The notes below the pieces were generated by a model, which saw only the letters and a list, made by a program, of their open reading frames with translations, was not told where the DNA came from and ran no database searches. The translations under genes were made by a program, and so were the position numbers. 64,000 nt of DNA from Pseudomonas lini (GTDB lineage Bacteria; Pseudomonadota; Gammaproteobacteria; Pseudomonadales; Pseudomonadaceae): positions 62,001 through 126,000 of the forward strand of contig NZ_JAUSSR010000006.1 of NCBI RefSeq assembly GCF_030812475.1, read 5' to 3'. Below, piece after piece: positions 1 to 8,753 of this stretch. How positions within the stretch are numbered: position 1 is the first letter of the stretch; each line of letters opens with the position of its first letter.

Positions 1-443
1 CGTTCGTCGAAGGCGCCAAAGAAGGCTTCGATGTGGCGAAGAACCTGCTGCCGTACCTGGTGGCGATGCTCTGTGCGGTCGGCGTGCTGCGAGCGTCCGG
101 GGCGCTGGATTTTGGTCTGGACGGGATTCGGCATCTGGTGGAGTGGGCCGGTTGGGACACGCGCTTCGTCGATGCCTTGCCGACCGCCATGGTCAAGCCG
201 TTTTCAGGCAGTGCGGCCCGGGCGATGCTGATCGAAACCATGAAGACGTCCGGGGTAGACAGCTTCCCGGCGCTGGTCGCGGCGACGATTCAGGGCAGTA
301 CGGAAACGACGTTCTATGTGCTGGCGGTGTACTTCGGTGCAGTGGGCATTCAGCGCGCACGGCATGCGGTGGGATGTGCGCTGCTGGCGGAGCTGGCCGG
401 CGTTCTTGGCGCCATCGGGGTGTGTTACTGGTTCTTCGGCTAA
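1..443 (+). CDS. SpmA/SpmB-like nucleoside-recognition membrane protein (3' part)
   Basis: The reading frame is open from the left edge of the window (first full codon at base 3) and ends with TAA at 443, so only the last 147 or so residues are present. They contain hydrophobic segments and the stretch PFSGSAARAMLIETM followed by GSTETTFYVLAVYFG. That pattern is typical of the C-terminal half of spore-maturation SpmB / nucleoside-recognition (Gate domain) proteins, which in Pseudomonas are often SpmA-SpmB fusions. It is an inner-membrane protein whose substrate is not known. An internal GTG at 33 is not taken as the start because homology-like sequence continues upstream of it. A REP pair follows the stop directly. 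Confidence 0.75.
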   Translation, partial: FVEGAKEGFDVAKNLLPYLVAMLCAVGVLRASGALDFGLDGIRHLVEWAGWDTRFVDALPTAMVKPFSGSAARAMLIETMKTSGVDSFPALVAATIQGSTETTFYVLAVYFGAVGIQRARHAVGCALLAELAGVLGAIGVCYWFFG

Positions 444-455
444 CCGCGAACCCCT

Positions 456-546
456 TGTGGGAGCGGGCTTGCTCGCGAAAGCGGTGTGTCATTCAGTATT
501 GATGTCGATTGACACAACGCCTTCGCGAGCAAGCCCGCTCCCACAG
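456..546. repeat. REP doublet (REPIN-like)
   Basis: Two inverted REP copies, GTGGGAGCGGGCTTGCTCGC at 457-476 and its reverse complement ending at 544, are separated by a spacer whose ends (GTGTGTCA / TGACAC) also pair in part. It sits between two convergent genes, so folded RNA here could protect or terminate both transcripts. Confidence 0.85.
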
Positions 547-561
547 GGTTCAGTGCTGGAC

Positions 562-1188
562 TCAGGGTCTTTGTGGCAGAGCCGCTTTATGCCCTTGCTC
601 AACCACCCAGGCCACCACCTGTGCCGTCAACCGGTCACTCGCCTGGCCAAACCCGGCCACCACCGCCGGCACCTTCACATCGCTCAACGGCTGACGCACT
701 TCAAAGCGCCGGCTGGCGAGGATCCGCTGGTCATGACCGCGTACCAATAGCGCATCCAGCCGCACCACCACGCTTGCCGTGCGGTCCTGGTATTCCGTCT
801 GGAACGCCTGCAGGTTGCCGCCCAGCTCCAGGTCCGCCTGGAAATTACTGTCATCGGTGCTCAGCAGCGACACCCGACCGTCACGCTGGAAACCATCGAG
901 CAGACGATTACGCAGCAGCACCGGCGCCGGGTCGCTCCAGCGTGAAGCCTTGTAGCTGCTGATCAGGTCACCCTGCGGGATCACTGCGATGTTCGGGCTG
1001 TTCAATGCCTGGCTGGCCTGCGGCTTTGTCAGGCGAAGCGACCAGGGTTGCGGCATGCCTTGATAGCCTGGGGCGCTGCTTTGGGACGTCGGTAGCCGAT
1101 AGACATCGGACGGCTCGGACTTGGGCAGGATCGAGCAGGAAGCTGTCAACGCAAATGCGGCGAGGACGGCGAGGCGGCTCACTTTCAT
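562..1188 (-). CDS. ABC-type transport auxiliary lipoprotein (PqiC family)
   Basis: The 208-residue protein has a clear lipoprotein signal, a basic start and hydrophobic core ending in LTAS-C18, so Cys18 should be lipidated after cleavage. The rest matches the PqiC/YmbA-like auxiliary lipoprotein family (ABC_trans_aux), which works at the inner face of the outer membrane with MCE-type lipid transporters. It is the last gene of a four-gene minus-strand operon and its start overlaps the MCE gene stop by 4 bp, indicating translational coupling. I infer that it receives or guides lipid moved by the upstream permease-ATPase-MCE proteins. The cargo cannot be read from the sequence. Confidence 0.85.
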   Translation of the reverse strand: MKVSRLAVLAAFALTASCSILPKSEPSDVYRLPTSQSSAPGYQGMPQPWSLRLTKPQASQALNSPNIAVIPQGDLISSYKASRWSDPAPVLLRNRLLDGFQRDGRVSLLSTDDSNFQADLELGGNLQAFQTEYQDRTASVVVRLDALLVRGHDQRILASRRFEVRQPLSDVKVPAVVAGFGQASDRLTAQVVAWVVEQGHKAALPQRP

Positions 1189-2123
1189 GGCGTGAATTCC
1201 TTGTTCTTGTCGTTGCCGAGCAAATAACCACTGGGGTTGGCTTCCAGGCGCTGGGAAATGGCCCGCAACGACGTCAGGGTATCGCGCAATTCACGCACCG
1301 CCGGCGCCAGGCCGTTGAGGCCCTGCATCCCGCTGTTCAGCGAATCCTGATTGTTGGTGAGCAGCTTGTTGATCGTGGCGCTGCTCTGTTCCAGCGATTT
1401 CATGGCTTGTTCGGCACTGCCGAACATCTGTTTGCCCTGATCGCTGATCAAGCCGTTGGCATTGCGCATCAGCGCGGCGGTCTGCTCTAGCGTGGCCGTG
1501 GCCTGCTTGCCGATGGCACCTAGTTGCTGCATGGCCTGGCGGATGTCGCCGCGCTGATCGGCGAGGGTGCCGGTGGTTTGCTCCAGGTGTTCAAGGGTCT
1601 TGCTGACGTGCTCGACATTCTCCGAAGAAAACATCTGATTGGCGTTGTGCATCAGCACGTTCACGCCAGCCATCAGGTCGGTGCTGTCGTTGAGCAGCCG
1701 GGCGATAGGTGAGGGCGATGCAACGATCGTAGGTAAATCACCGTTCTTGCCCCTGAGCGTCGGACTCTGTGGCGTGCCACCGCTGAGTTGGATGATCGAG
1801 GTCCCGGTAATCCCGGTCAGCGCCAGTTTGGCCTCGGTGTCTTCCTTGATCGGTGTATCACCGCCCAGGCGGATGCGCGCCAGTACCCGGCGCGGATCTT
1901 TCGGGTCCAGGCGCAATGTCACCACGTCGCCGACCTTGATCCCGCTGTACTGCACGGCGCTGCCCTTGGACAAACCGCTGACCGCCTCGTTGAAGACGAT
2001 TTCGTAGTCCTTGAACTCGGTGTCGACGCTGGACTTGGCCAGCCACAACCCGAAGAGCAGGGCGCCTGCCACCACAAGCACGGTGAACAGTCCGATCAAT
2101 ACATGATGGGCTCGGGTTTCCAT
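1185..2123 (-). CDS. MCE/MlaD family periplasmic lipid-binding protein
   Basis: This 312-residue protein has one N-terminal membrane helix (about residues 8-28), then an MCE domain (about 38-115, with the typical GDVVTLRLDP and GITGTSIIQL segments), then a long alpha-helical C-terminal region rich in Gln, Asn and Thr. MlaD-type proteins form hexameric rings on the ABC permease and shuttle lipid through the periplasm. The helical tail is longer than in E. coli MlaD (about 180 aa) and resembles the needle-forming part of larger MCE proteins. It lies 1 bp after the ATPase gene and overlaps the lipoprotein gene, so it is clearly part of the same operon. Confidence 0.88.
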   Translation of the reverse strand: METRAHHVLIGLFTVLVVAGALLFGLWLAKSSVDTEFKDYEIVFNEAVSGLSKGSAVQYSGIKVGDVVTLRLDPKDPRRVLARIRLGGDTPIKEDTEAKLALTGITGTSIIQLSGGTPQSPTLRGKNGDLPTIVASPSPIARLLNDSTDLMAGVNVLMHNANQMFSSENVEHVSKTLEHLEQTTGTLADQRGDIRQAMQQLGAIGKQATATLEQTAALMRNANGLISDQGKQMFGSAEQAMKSLEQSSATINKLLTNNQDSLNSGMQGLNGLAPAVRELRDTLTSLRAISQRLEANPSGYLLGNDKNKEFTP

Positions 2124-2124
2124 G

Positions 2125-2928
2125 TCAGACCTCGTTTAGCTGTTGAGCGGCGGTCAGCGCCGCGCGGCCGCGAGGGCCATGGAAGTATTCGTGAATCCAT
2201 GCATCGTCTGTTTCCGACACGACATCGATGGCATCGGCCACCAACACTTTCTTCTGCGCCAGCACGGCGACCCGGTCGGTGATGGTGTAAAGCGTGTCGA
2301 GATCATGGGTCACCAGAAACACGCTCAGGCCCAAGGCATCGCGCAGGGTCAGAATCAATCGATCGAATGCCGCCGCACCGATCGGATCAAGGCCGGCGGT
2401 GGGTTCGTCGAGAAACAGGATGTCCGGGTCCAGCGCCAACGCCCGGGCCAGCGCCGCACGCTTGATCATGCCGCCGGACAGCGAAGCGGGATATTTGTCC
2501 GCCGCCGACAGCGGCAACCCAGCCAGGGCGAGCTTCACCGCCGCCAGATGCTCGGCGTCGTCGCGGCTCAGTCCAGCATGCTCGATCAGGGGCAAGGCCA
2601 CGTTCTCGGTCACGGTCAGCGAAGAGAACAGGGCGCCTTTCTGAAACAGCACGCCAAAGCGCCGTTCGACCAGCGAGCGCTCGTGTTCGGCCAGCGTCGG
2701 CAGGTTCTTGCCGAAGACTTTTACCACGCCTTCACTGGGCTGACGCAAACCGACGATACTGCGCAGCAGTACCGATTTACCGCTACCGGAACCGCCCACC
2801 ACGGCGAGGATCTCGCCCTTGTACAAGTCCAGGTCCAGGCCCTCGTGCACACTCTGGCTGCCGAAACGATTGCACAGCCCACGGACTTCGATCACCGCCT
2901 CGGTGGGCGCTCGGGGAATTCGACTCAC
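2125..2928 (-). CDS. ABC transporter ATP-binding protein, MlaF-like
   Basis: This 267-residue ATPase has Walker A GGSGSGKS at residues 45-52, the signature LSGGMIKRAALARAL, Walker B ILFLDEPTAGLDP and a switch histidine in LVTHD. The LSGGM(I/Q)KR signature and linkage to MlaE- and MlaD-type genes place it with MlaF-like subunits that energise lipid movement between the membranes. Its start overlaps the permease stop by 4 bp. The C-terminal extension (about 25 residues after the H-loop region) resembles that used by MlaF for dimer contacts, but this is inferred. Confidence 0.9.
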   Translation of the reverse strand: MSRIPRAPTEAVIEVRGLCNRFGSQSVHEGLDLDLYKGEILAVVGGSGSGKSVLLRSIVGLRQPSEGVVKVFGKNLPTLAEHERSLVERRFGVLFQKGALFSSLTVTENVALPLIEHAGLSRDDAEHLAAVKLALAGLPLSAADKYPASLSGGMIKRAALARALALDPDILFLDEPTAGLDPIGAAAFDRLILTLRDALGLSVFLVTHDLDTLYTITDRVAVLAQKKVLVADAIDVVSETDDAWIHEYFHGPRGRAALTAAQQLNEV

Positions 2929-4082
2929 CAGCCCATCTCCATGAAAAACAGTGCGGCCACGGCATCGAGCACGATGACCACGAAAATCGACTGGACCACA
3001 CTGGACGTGGTGTGGGCGCCGACGGATTCGGCGCTGCCGCTGACCTTGAAGCCCTCAAGGCAACCAATCGCGGCGATGAGAAACGCGAAGATCGGCGCTT
3101 TGACGATCCCCACCAGAAAATGCTGAACGCCAATATCGGTTTGCAGCAGCGACAGGAACATCGCCGGTGAAATATCCAGCGACACGGCGCAGACCACGCC
3201 GCCACCGATAATCCCCGACAGCATCGCCAAAAAAGTCAGCATCGGCAGCGCCACCAGCAGCGCCAGGACGCGCGGCACCACCAGCAGTTCCATAGGGTCG
3301 AGACCCAGGGTCCGGATGGCGTCGATTTCTTCGTTGGCCTTCATCGAGCCGATTTGCGCCGTAAAGGCACTGGCGGTGCGCCCGGCCATCAGGATCGCGG
3401 TCAGCAACACACCGAATTCGCGCAGGAAGGAGAACGCCACCAGGTCCACGGTAAAAATACTCGCGCCGAAACTCGCCAGCACCGTCGCCCCGAGAAACGC
3501 CACCACGGCACCCACCAGAAAGGTCAACAGGGCGACGATGGGCGCAGCATCCAGGCCAGTCTGTTCGATGTGCGCCACCATCGGCGTCAGGCGCCAGCGC
3601 TTGGGGCGGAACAGACCGCGGCCCATGGTTTCCAGGATCAGGCCGACGAAGCCCAGCAATTGCAGGGTGTCCTGCCAGACCGTTGCCACCGCGCGGCCGA
3701 TGCGGGTCAGCAGTTGAATGCCGACGCTGGTTTGCGGCGCCTTGATCGGGACGCAGAAGTCGGTCAGCGAGCAATAGACGGTTTGCAACAGGGCGCGGTC
3801 GGCAGAGGACAGGGTGCAATCGGGATGCTCGGCCGACTTGCCAAGACGCTCGGACCCAAGCAGCTCCACCAGTAACGATGCACCGGCGGTATCGAGCGCG
3901 CCGAGGCCGTTGAGGTCAATGTGGGTACTGTCGTCGTAGCGGCCCTGCAGTTGTGCGCTCAGGCGCTTGAGATCGGTGTAATGGGCGAGCGTCCAGTCAC
4001 CCGTAATCTGCAATAGAGCAGGGGTGTCAGAGGTGTCCAGTCGGGCATTGCCGGCCACTGTGCTGCTGGTCATAAGCTCCAT
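2925..4082 (-). CDS. MlaE-type ABC permease with N-terminal STAS domain
   Basis: The first 110 or so of 385 residues look like a STAS fold (strand-helix pattern with IDLNGLGALDTAGASLLVELL). The remaining 270 residues are an MlaE permease with five or so membrane helices and the conserved FLREFGVLLTAILMAGRTASAFTAQIG region followed by EEIDAIRTLGLDP. In E. coli Mla the STAS protein (MlaB) is a separate subunit; here it is fused to the permease. This is the first gene of the operon (permease, ATPase, MCE, lipoprotein). It is probably a second, Pqi/Mla-like system distinct from the classical mlaFEDCB operon, which also carries MlaC. Confidence 0.88.
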   Translation of the reverse strand: MELMTSSTVAGNARLDTSDTPALLQITGDWTLAHYTDLKRLSAQLQGRYDDSTHIDLNGLGALDTAGASLLVELLGSERLGKSAEHPDCTLSSADRALLQTVYCSLTDFCVPIKAPQTSVGIQLLTRIGRAVATVWQDTLQLLGFVGLILETMGRGLFRPKRWRLTPMVAHIEQTGLDAAPIVALLTFLVGAVVAFLGATVLASFGASIFTVDLVAFSFLREFGVLLTAILMAGRTASAFTAQIGSMKANEEIDAIRTLGLDPMELLVVPRVLALLVALPMLTFLAMLSGIIGGGVVCAVSLDISPAMFLSLLQTDIGVQHFLVGIVKAPIFAFLIAAIGCLEGFKVSGSAESVGAHTTSSVVQSIFVVIVLDAVAALFFMEMGW

Positions 4083-4128
4083 GCTTGTTCGGCTGTTACG
4101 CAGGCCTATGTTAATAGCATGAACGGCC

Positions 4129-5157
4129 TTACTTTTCTTTGACCGGTGTGCTGTCCGTGATCTCGAAACGCAACACCCCGATCAACTGGCCGTCTTCGGT
4201 CAACACCCGAACCTGCCACTTGCCCGCCGGGTTGCCGGGGAAATTCTGTTTGTGGGTCCAGGCCCGGTAGCCTTCCTTGCGCCCGCCGTGAATATCCAGG
4301 GCGATGCGGTCGACCTCTTTGCCGTTGAACTGCCAGACGTGATAAATCCGCTCGTCCAGACCGCGCGGGGCATTGATCGCGGTGTAGGCGTACAGGCCGC
4401 CGCCGCGAATCTGCTCGGCGCTGACTTCATCGAGGCTGTCGCCGGGGGTGCGATCCTGCATCTGCGTGCTGATCGCCACATCGGTCATCCACAGCGTTGC
4501 CGGTGGCACCCACGATCGCAGCACCCAACCGACGCCGCCGATGCCCAGGGTGATGCTGAGGATGGCCAACGCGTTACGCACGGTCTTGATCGGGAAAATC
4601 GACGCCAGGCTCGGGAAAGACAGCACGACCGCGGTGCCCAGGGCCAGCTTGAAACTTTGCGAGGTGGTCAGGTGCAGGATGACGGGCAGGGCGGTCAGCA
4701 GTGCCGCGAACAACGTTAGCGTATGCAGCGCCAGGAACGCCCAGCGGCGCGGGGCCAGCCATTTGTAGTAGAGCGGGTCGATGATGGAAATCAGCGCGGC
4801 AATGCCCAGCATCCCGGTAAAGAATAACTGGCCGCTGTTCCAGGTGGTGGTGATCAAAAAGAAGGGCAGGACGAAGAACAGGCTTTCCTGGTGAATCATC
4901 TGCGTTGCGTAACGCAGCAACGGCTGGGGAATCTCGCGGTTGAAGATCCTGGTGAACAGCTTGGTCAGGCTGTTTTCCAGCATCAGCCAGATCCAGCTGA
5001 TCAGCATGATGACGGTGATCCAGGTCGCCAGGCCTTGCTGCCGATCCACCAGCATGAAGCTGCCGACCCCGGAAATGAAACCGCCGAGCGCAATGACCCC
5101 CGGATAGCGCTTCATCAATTCCAGGATGCGCTGTACGAAAAGGGTCAGGGTAGGCAT
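4129..5157 (-). CDS. DUF5924/DUF2914 family membrane protein
   Basis: The protein is 342 residues. The first 215 or so hold six or seven predicted membrane helices (for example GVIALGGFISGVGSFML and FFVLPFFLITTTW). The C-terminal 110 residues form a soluble domain with the pattern IYHVWQFNGKEVDRIALDI and GKWQVRVLTEDGQLIGVLRFEI, as seen in DUF2914-type domains, probably a beta-sandwich facing the periplasm. No function is established for the family as far as I know. The gene stands alone between the Mla-like operon and the M16 peptidase, all on the minus strand, with about 45-65 bp gaps. Confidence 0.7.
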   Translation of the reverse strand: MPTLTLFVQRILELMKRYPGVIALGGFISGVGSFMLVDRQQGLATWITVIMLISWIWLMLENSLTKLFTRIFNREIPQPLLRYATQMIHQESLFFVLPFFLITTTWNSGQLFFTGMLGIAALISIIDPLYYKWLAPRRWAFLALHTLTLFAALLTALPVILHLTTSQSFKLALGTAVVLSFPSLASIFPIKTVRNALAILSITLGIGGVGWVLRSWVPPATLWMTDVAISTQMQDRTPGDSLDEVSAEQIRGGGLYAYTAINAPRGLDERIYHVWQFNGKEVDRIALDIHGGRKEGYRAWTHKQNFPGNPAGKWQVRVLTEDGQLIGVLRFEITDSTPVKEK

Positions 5158-5221
5158 TCGGCTCTTCGCATTAGTCGTGGGAAAACTCCTCGATAGGGTA
5201 CCCGCTCGCCACAGGGAATGG

Positions 5222-6598
5222 TTACTTTCTGCGATGAAAGCGCAACGCCAGTATCGCAGCGACCAGTAACCCTAAAACCCCGGCAATCGACCACATGAAC
5301 TGGTCATCGCTCAGCAACGGTTTTTCGATCCGCAGATAGCCCGGCTGCAACAGCAGTTCACGCATGGCCTTGTTCACCTCTGCCAGCGTCACCCCTCGCA
5401 ATTCCTTGGCCGGGTCGACGAAACGGCCGTCCTCGTAACTGCCAAGGGCACTCCAGTAATAATCGGCCAGTGCGCTGTTGCCTTGCACGGCCCAGGCCTG
5501 GCGGGCGATGGCCGCCTGCTTGAGACGGTTGAAGGTGTCGGCATCCAGTCCGTCCTTGAGCAACCCGGCCTTCAGCTCATCCAGTACTTGAATGGCCTGG
5601 GGCACGTCTTCGCGGTCGAGGTCTGCGTTCAGGCTCATGAAGCCGACCCCGCCAAACACCTCGCGCTCGGCGGAGGGGCCGTAGGACAAGCCATTGACCA
5701 GGCGCAATTGGCGATAGAGCGCCCAGTCCAGGTAATCCTTGAGCAAGTCGAAAGTCTGATCGTGCTGATTCTCCTGCACCGGTTCCGGTAAAAGCCAGTG
5801 CAACTTGGCGGCACCGCCGACGAAACCGTGATTGAGCGTGCGCTCATGGGCGGCGCTGATCTTGATCTCTGGCAGGGGCGGGTGATCGGTGGGATCGACC
5901 GCCACAAGCGCACCGTAGGTTCGCTCCAGATAAGCCGGCAGCAAGCGGTCGAGGTCGCCGACCACGATCAGGCTCATGTTATTGGGCGCGTACCAGGCCT
6001 TGCGTACCGTCTCCAGTTGCTCGCGGGTCAGGTAATCGACCTCAGGCCGCTCCGGGCATTTGAGACCCAGTTCCACGGCCAGCTGATTACTCGCCGTATG
6101 ACCCAGATCCTGGCGATCCAGCCAGCGTTGCAGGTGGGTGTAGTGGCCACCGTCTTCGCGCTCGACCACTTGTTTGGCGGCATTGATCGAGTTGTCGTCG
6201 ATCCGGGTCTGGGTCAACAGCGCCAACAGCAAGTCGAGGACCTTGCGCTGGTTCTTCGCCGGGGCCTCGATGACGAATGTGGTATCGGCATTGCTGGTGA
6301 ACGCATTCCACTCGCCGCCCAGGGCCTGCATGCGTTCCTCCAGGCCGCCTTCGCCAGTGGCATCGATGCCGGTGAACAGCAAGTGTTCGAGCAGGTGCGG
6401 CAGCTCCTTGTCGGCACAGCCGAAATCATCGATACCGACGCCAACCACCAGGCGAATCGCCACATGCCCGCGTTCGGTGCCGGGCTTGAGCAGCAATTGC
6501 AGGCCGTTGGGCAGGGTATAGCCTTCAACCTGGAAGCGATCCAGGGCAAACGAAGGGAGTGAACCGAGCAACAGACAGGCGAACAACAGGCAACGCAT
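5222..6598 (-). CDS. M16 family zinc peptidase, membrane-anchored
   Basis: From the ATG at 6598 the protein is 458 residues. A longer open frame runs upstream to 6691 but passes through a REP sequence, while 6598 has a GGAAG ribosome site and starts a good signal peptide (ALLG-type core ending SFALD). The inverted zinc motif HLLEH is at residues 68-72, inside the M16 pattern LPHLLEHLLFTG, with a later ExxE-type helix (QVVERED). The protein has the two half-domains of a single M16 unit and ends in one membrane helix (WSIAGVLGLLVAAILALRF) plus a basic tail. It is probably anchored to the inner membrane facing the periplasm. Its substrate is unknown. Confidence 0.85.
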   Translation of the reverse strand: MRCLLFACLLLGSLPSFALDRFQVEGYTLPNGLQLLLKPGTERGHVAIRLVVGVGIDDFGCADKELPHLLEHLLFTGIDATGEGGLEERMQALGGEWNAFTSNADTTFVIEAPAKNQRKVLDLLLALLTQTRIDDNSINAAKQVVEREDGGHYTHLQRWLDRQDLGHTASNQLAVELGLKCPERPEVDYLTREQLETVRKAWYAPNNMSLIVVGDLDRLLPAYLERTYGALVAVDPTDHPPLPEIKISAAHERTLNHGFVGGAAKLHWLLPEPVQENQHDQTFDLLKDYLDWALYRQLRLVNGLSYGPSAEREVFGGVGFMSLNADLDREDVPQAIQVLDELKAGLLKDGLDADTFNRLKQAAIARQAWAVQGNSALADYYWSALGSYEDGRFVDPAKELRGVTLAEVNKAMRELLLQPGYLRIEKPLLSDDQFMWSIAGVLGLLVAAILALRFHRRK

Positions 6599-6648
6599 AG
6601 CTAGCTTCCAGGCAATCAATCGGAGATCCGTGTCGTCCTTCGGACCGC

Positions 6649-6745
6649 CTTCGCGAGCAAGCTCGCTCCCACAGGGTTCGGTGGTGTTCACTCATTTTGT
6701 GCAACACAGCTGACCCTTGTGGGAGCGGGCTTGCCCGCGAAGGCG
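6649..6745. repeat. REP doublet upstream of the M16 gene
   Basis: Inverted REP copies: a CTTCGCGAGCAAGCTCGCTC-type copy at 6649-6676 and a GTGGGAGCGGGCTTGCCCGC-type copy at 6719-6745. They lie between the Na/Pi-transporter stop and the M16 gene start, within a minus-strand run, so they separate two transcription units. Confidence 0.85.
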
Positions 6746-6791
6746 GCCTTGAGGCTGAATCAATGTACTGACTGACCACTGTGCCAGACGT

Positions 6792-8450
6792 TCAAGGCGA
6801 ATGCGTGATGTCTGCCAAATCATCGACGACCAGCGCACCGGTGTCCGTCGTTTCCAGCACCACATAAGCGCTGCTGCAGAACAGCGAGTTCAGCCGCTTC
6901 ATGTCCGCGATCAGCTCCAGGTGCAGCGAACTGGTCTCGATACTCTGCACGATCTTGCGTTGCAATCGGCTGACGTGAGCATGGGCCAGACGCCGCTCCT
7001 GGGCGCGAAAGCGACGCTTCTCACGCAGCAGCTGGCGGGCACTTTCCTTGTCGGCACTGAGGAACACCGACAACCCGAGGCGCAAGTTGGAAATCAACTG
7101 GCTGTGCAGCCCGGCCAATTCTTCCAGCCCAACCTCGGAAAAAGACCGGCGTTGCGAGGTTTTCTGCTGCTGGACCTTGCGCAACATGCGTTCGATCAGG
7201 TCGCTGGCGAGTTTGAGATTGATCGCCAGCTCGATGATTTCCGCCCAGCGCCGACTGTCCTGGTCGCTGAGGTCTTCCCGTGGCATTTGCGCCAGATAGA
7301 GCTTGATGGCGCCGTAGAGCGACTCCACATCATCGGTCAGGCGACGCATTTCCTGGGTGACGGCCGTTTGCTTGCCGCGCAGCACGTCGAGCATGGCTTC
7401 AAGCATGTTGTCGATCAGATCGCCGATGCGCAGGGTTTCCCGGGCGGCGTTGGCCAGCGCCAGGCTGGGGGTGACCAACGCCGTCGGGTCAAGATGCCGT
7501 GGTTTGGCGGTGCCGTTGACTTGCGGCCGTTCAGGCAGCACCCACGCACAGAACCTGGCCATCGGTCCGACACTGGGCAGCAGGATCAGGCAGCGGGCCG
7601 TGTTGTAGAGCAGGTGGAAGCCGATGACCGTTTCCTGGGGGCTGAAGTCCAGGCCATCCATCCAGTGCGCCAGGGGATCGAGTACCGGAATGATCAGCAG
7701 CAGGCCGATCAGCTTGTACAGCAGGCTGCCCAACGCCACCTGGCGGCCAGCCGCGTTCTGCATGCTGGTGCTGAGGAAGGCGAGGATGCCGCTGCCGATG
7801 TTGGCACCGATCACCAGTCCGATGGCCACGGGCAGACTGATCACCCCGGCACCGGCCAGGGTCGCCGTGAGCAGGACGGCGGCCAGGCTGGAGTAGGAAA
7901 TCATGGCGAAGAGCGCGCCGACCAGGGCATCGAGCAGGATGTCGCCGGTCAGAGAGGCGAAGATCACTTTCACCCCTTGGGCCTGGGTGATCGGCGCGGC
8001 GGATTCGACGATCAGTTGCAGCGCCAGGATGATCAGCCCCAGACCGATACTGACGCGGCCCATTTGCCCCAGTCGGGTCTGTTTGCGGGACAGGAAGAAA
8101 ATCACCCCGAGGAAGATCAGCAGCGGCGACAGCCACGACAGGTCCAGGGTCAGCACTCGCGCCATCAGCGCGGTACCCACGTCGGCGCCGAGCATGGTCG
8201 CCAGGGCAGGGGTCAGCGCCATCAAGCCCTGACCGACAAAGGATGTGACGAGCATGGCGGTGGCGTTGCTGCTCTGGACCATGGCCGTCACCACGATCCC
8301 CGAGATGAATGCCAGCCAGCGCCTGGACATGTTCTGGCCGATGACGTGGCGCAAGTTGGAACCGTAGACCCGCAGGATGCCGGTTCGGACGATGTGCGTG
8401 CCCCAGATCAACAAGGCCACGGCGGATAACAAATTGAGCAGGGTGAGCAT
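6792..8450 (-). CDS. Na/Pi cotransporter family protein (NptA/PhoU-like)
   Basis: This is a 552-residue protein. Residues 1-300 hold the Na_Pi_cotrans membrane domain, with the hallmark QSSNATAMLVTSF in the first repeat and a second, diverged repeat around ISYSSLAAVLLTA. Residues 340-540 are a helical PhoU-like cytoplasmic domain. Family members are annotated as sodium:phosphate symporters, but many bacterial ones have no tested substrate. The 5' side (8451-8620) contains a perfect GCCCC-AAT-GGGGC inverted repeat at 8473-8485, close to the start codon, which could be a leader hairpin or operator. Confidence 0.85.
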   Translation of the reverse strand: MLTLLNLLSAVALLIWGTHIVRTGILRVYGSNLRHVIGQNMSRRWLAFISGIVVTAMVQSSNATAMLVTSFVGQGLMALTPALATMLGADVGTALMARVLTLDLSWLSPLLIFLGVIFFLSRKQTRLGQMGRVSIGLGLIILALQLIVESAAPITQAQGVKVIFASLTGDILLDALVGALFAMISYSSLAAVLLTATLAGAGVISLPVAIGLVIGANIGSGILAFLSTSMQNAAGRQVALGSLLYKLIGLLLIIPVLDPLAHWMDGLDFSPQETVIGFHLLYNTARCLILLPSVGPMARFCAWVLPERPQVNGTAKPRHLDPTALVTPSLALANAARETLRIGDLIDNMLEAMLDVLRGKQTAVTQEMRRLTDDVESLYGAIKLYLAQMPREDLSDQDSRRWAEIIELAINLKLASDLIERMLRKVQQQKTSQRRSFSEVGLEELAGLHSQLISNLRLGLSVFLSADKESARQLLREKRRFRAQERRLAHAHVSRLQRKIVQSIETSSLHLELIADMKRLNSLFCSSAYVVLETTDTGALVVDDLADITHSP

Positions 8451-8620
8451 GCAGGCCCCCTGTGGTGGTAGCGCCCCAATGGGGCAAAGTTGACGGTGCC
8501 GCGCTTTTTTCTACGTTCTGTACTTAAGCTGTAGTTGGCTAACGGTCTGGGCGCCAGCATCGCATAGCTAAAGAAGTGATTGAAACAAAACTGTCATAAA
8601 AACAGTTTGATGCGGATATG

Positions 8621-8641
8621 AAAAAAGGGCCCGAAGGCCCC
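8621..8641 (-). terminator. Intrinsic terminator for terC
   Basis: Read on the minus strand, a GC-rich hairpin (GGGCC, loop TTCG, GGCCC) is followed by six T residues. It lies about 110 bp past the terC stop, with a REP pair in between. The stretch 8451-8753 has no gene: it holds the Na/Pi gene leader, this terminator and the REP pair. Confidence 0.8.
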
Positions 8642-8650
8642 GGATTTCAT

Positions 8651-8750
8651 GTGGGAGCGAGCCTGCTCGCGAAGGACTCAAGAGCGCCGCGTTTAACCAG
8701 CAAACACGCGTTATCGTTAACGACCATCGCGAGCAAGCTCGCTCCCACAA
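8651..8750. repeat. REPIN (two REPs with a conserved spacer)
   Basis: GTGGGAGCGAGCCTGCTCGC (8651-8670) is paired with its inverted partner at 8728-8750. The spacer contains GCGTTTAACCAGCAAACACG and CGTTATCGTTAACG. Nearly the same spacer is found in the REP pair at 48632-48729, 40 kb away. That marks the element as a unit of two REPs plus spacer that was copied as a whole. Confidence 0.88.
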
Positions 8751-8753
8751 GGG

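Noticed and set aside
456..546. Palindromic repeats here and at nine other places as a CRISPR array
   Set aside because: They are single inverted pairs scattered between genes, without regular spacers or cas genes; they are REP/REPIN elements.
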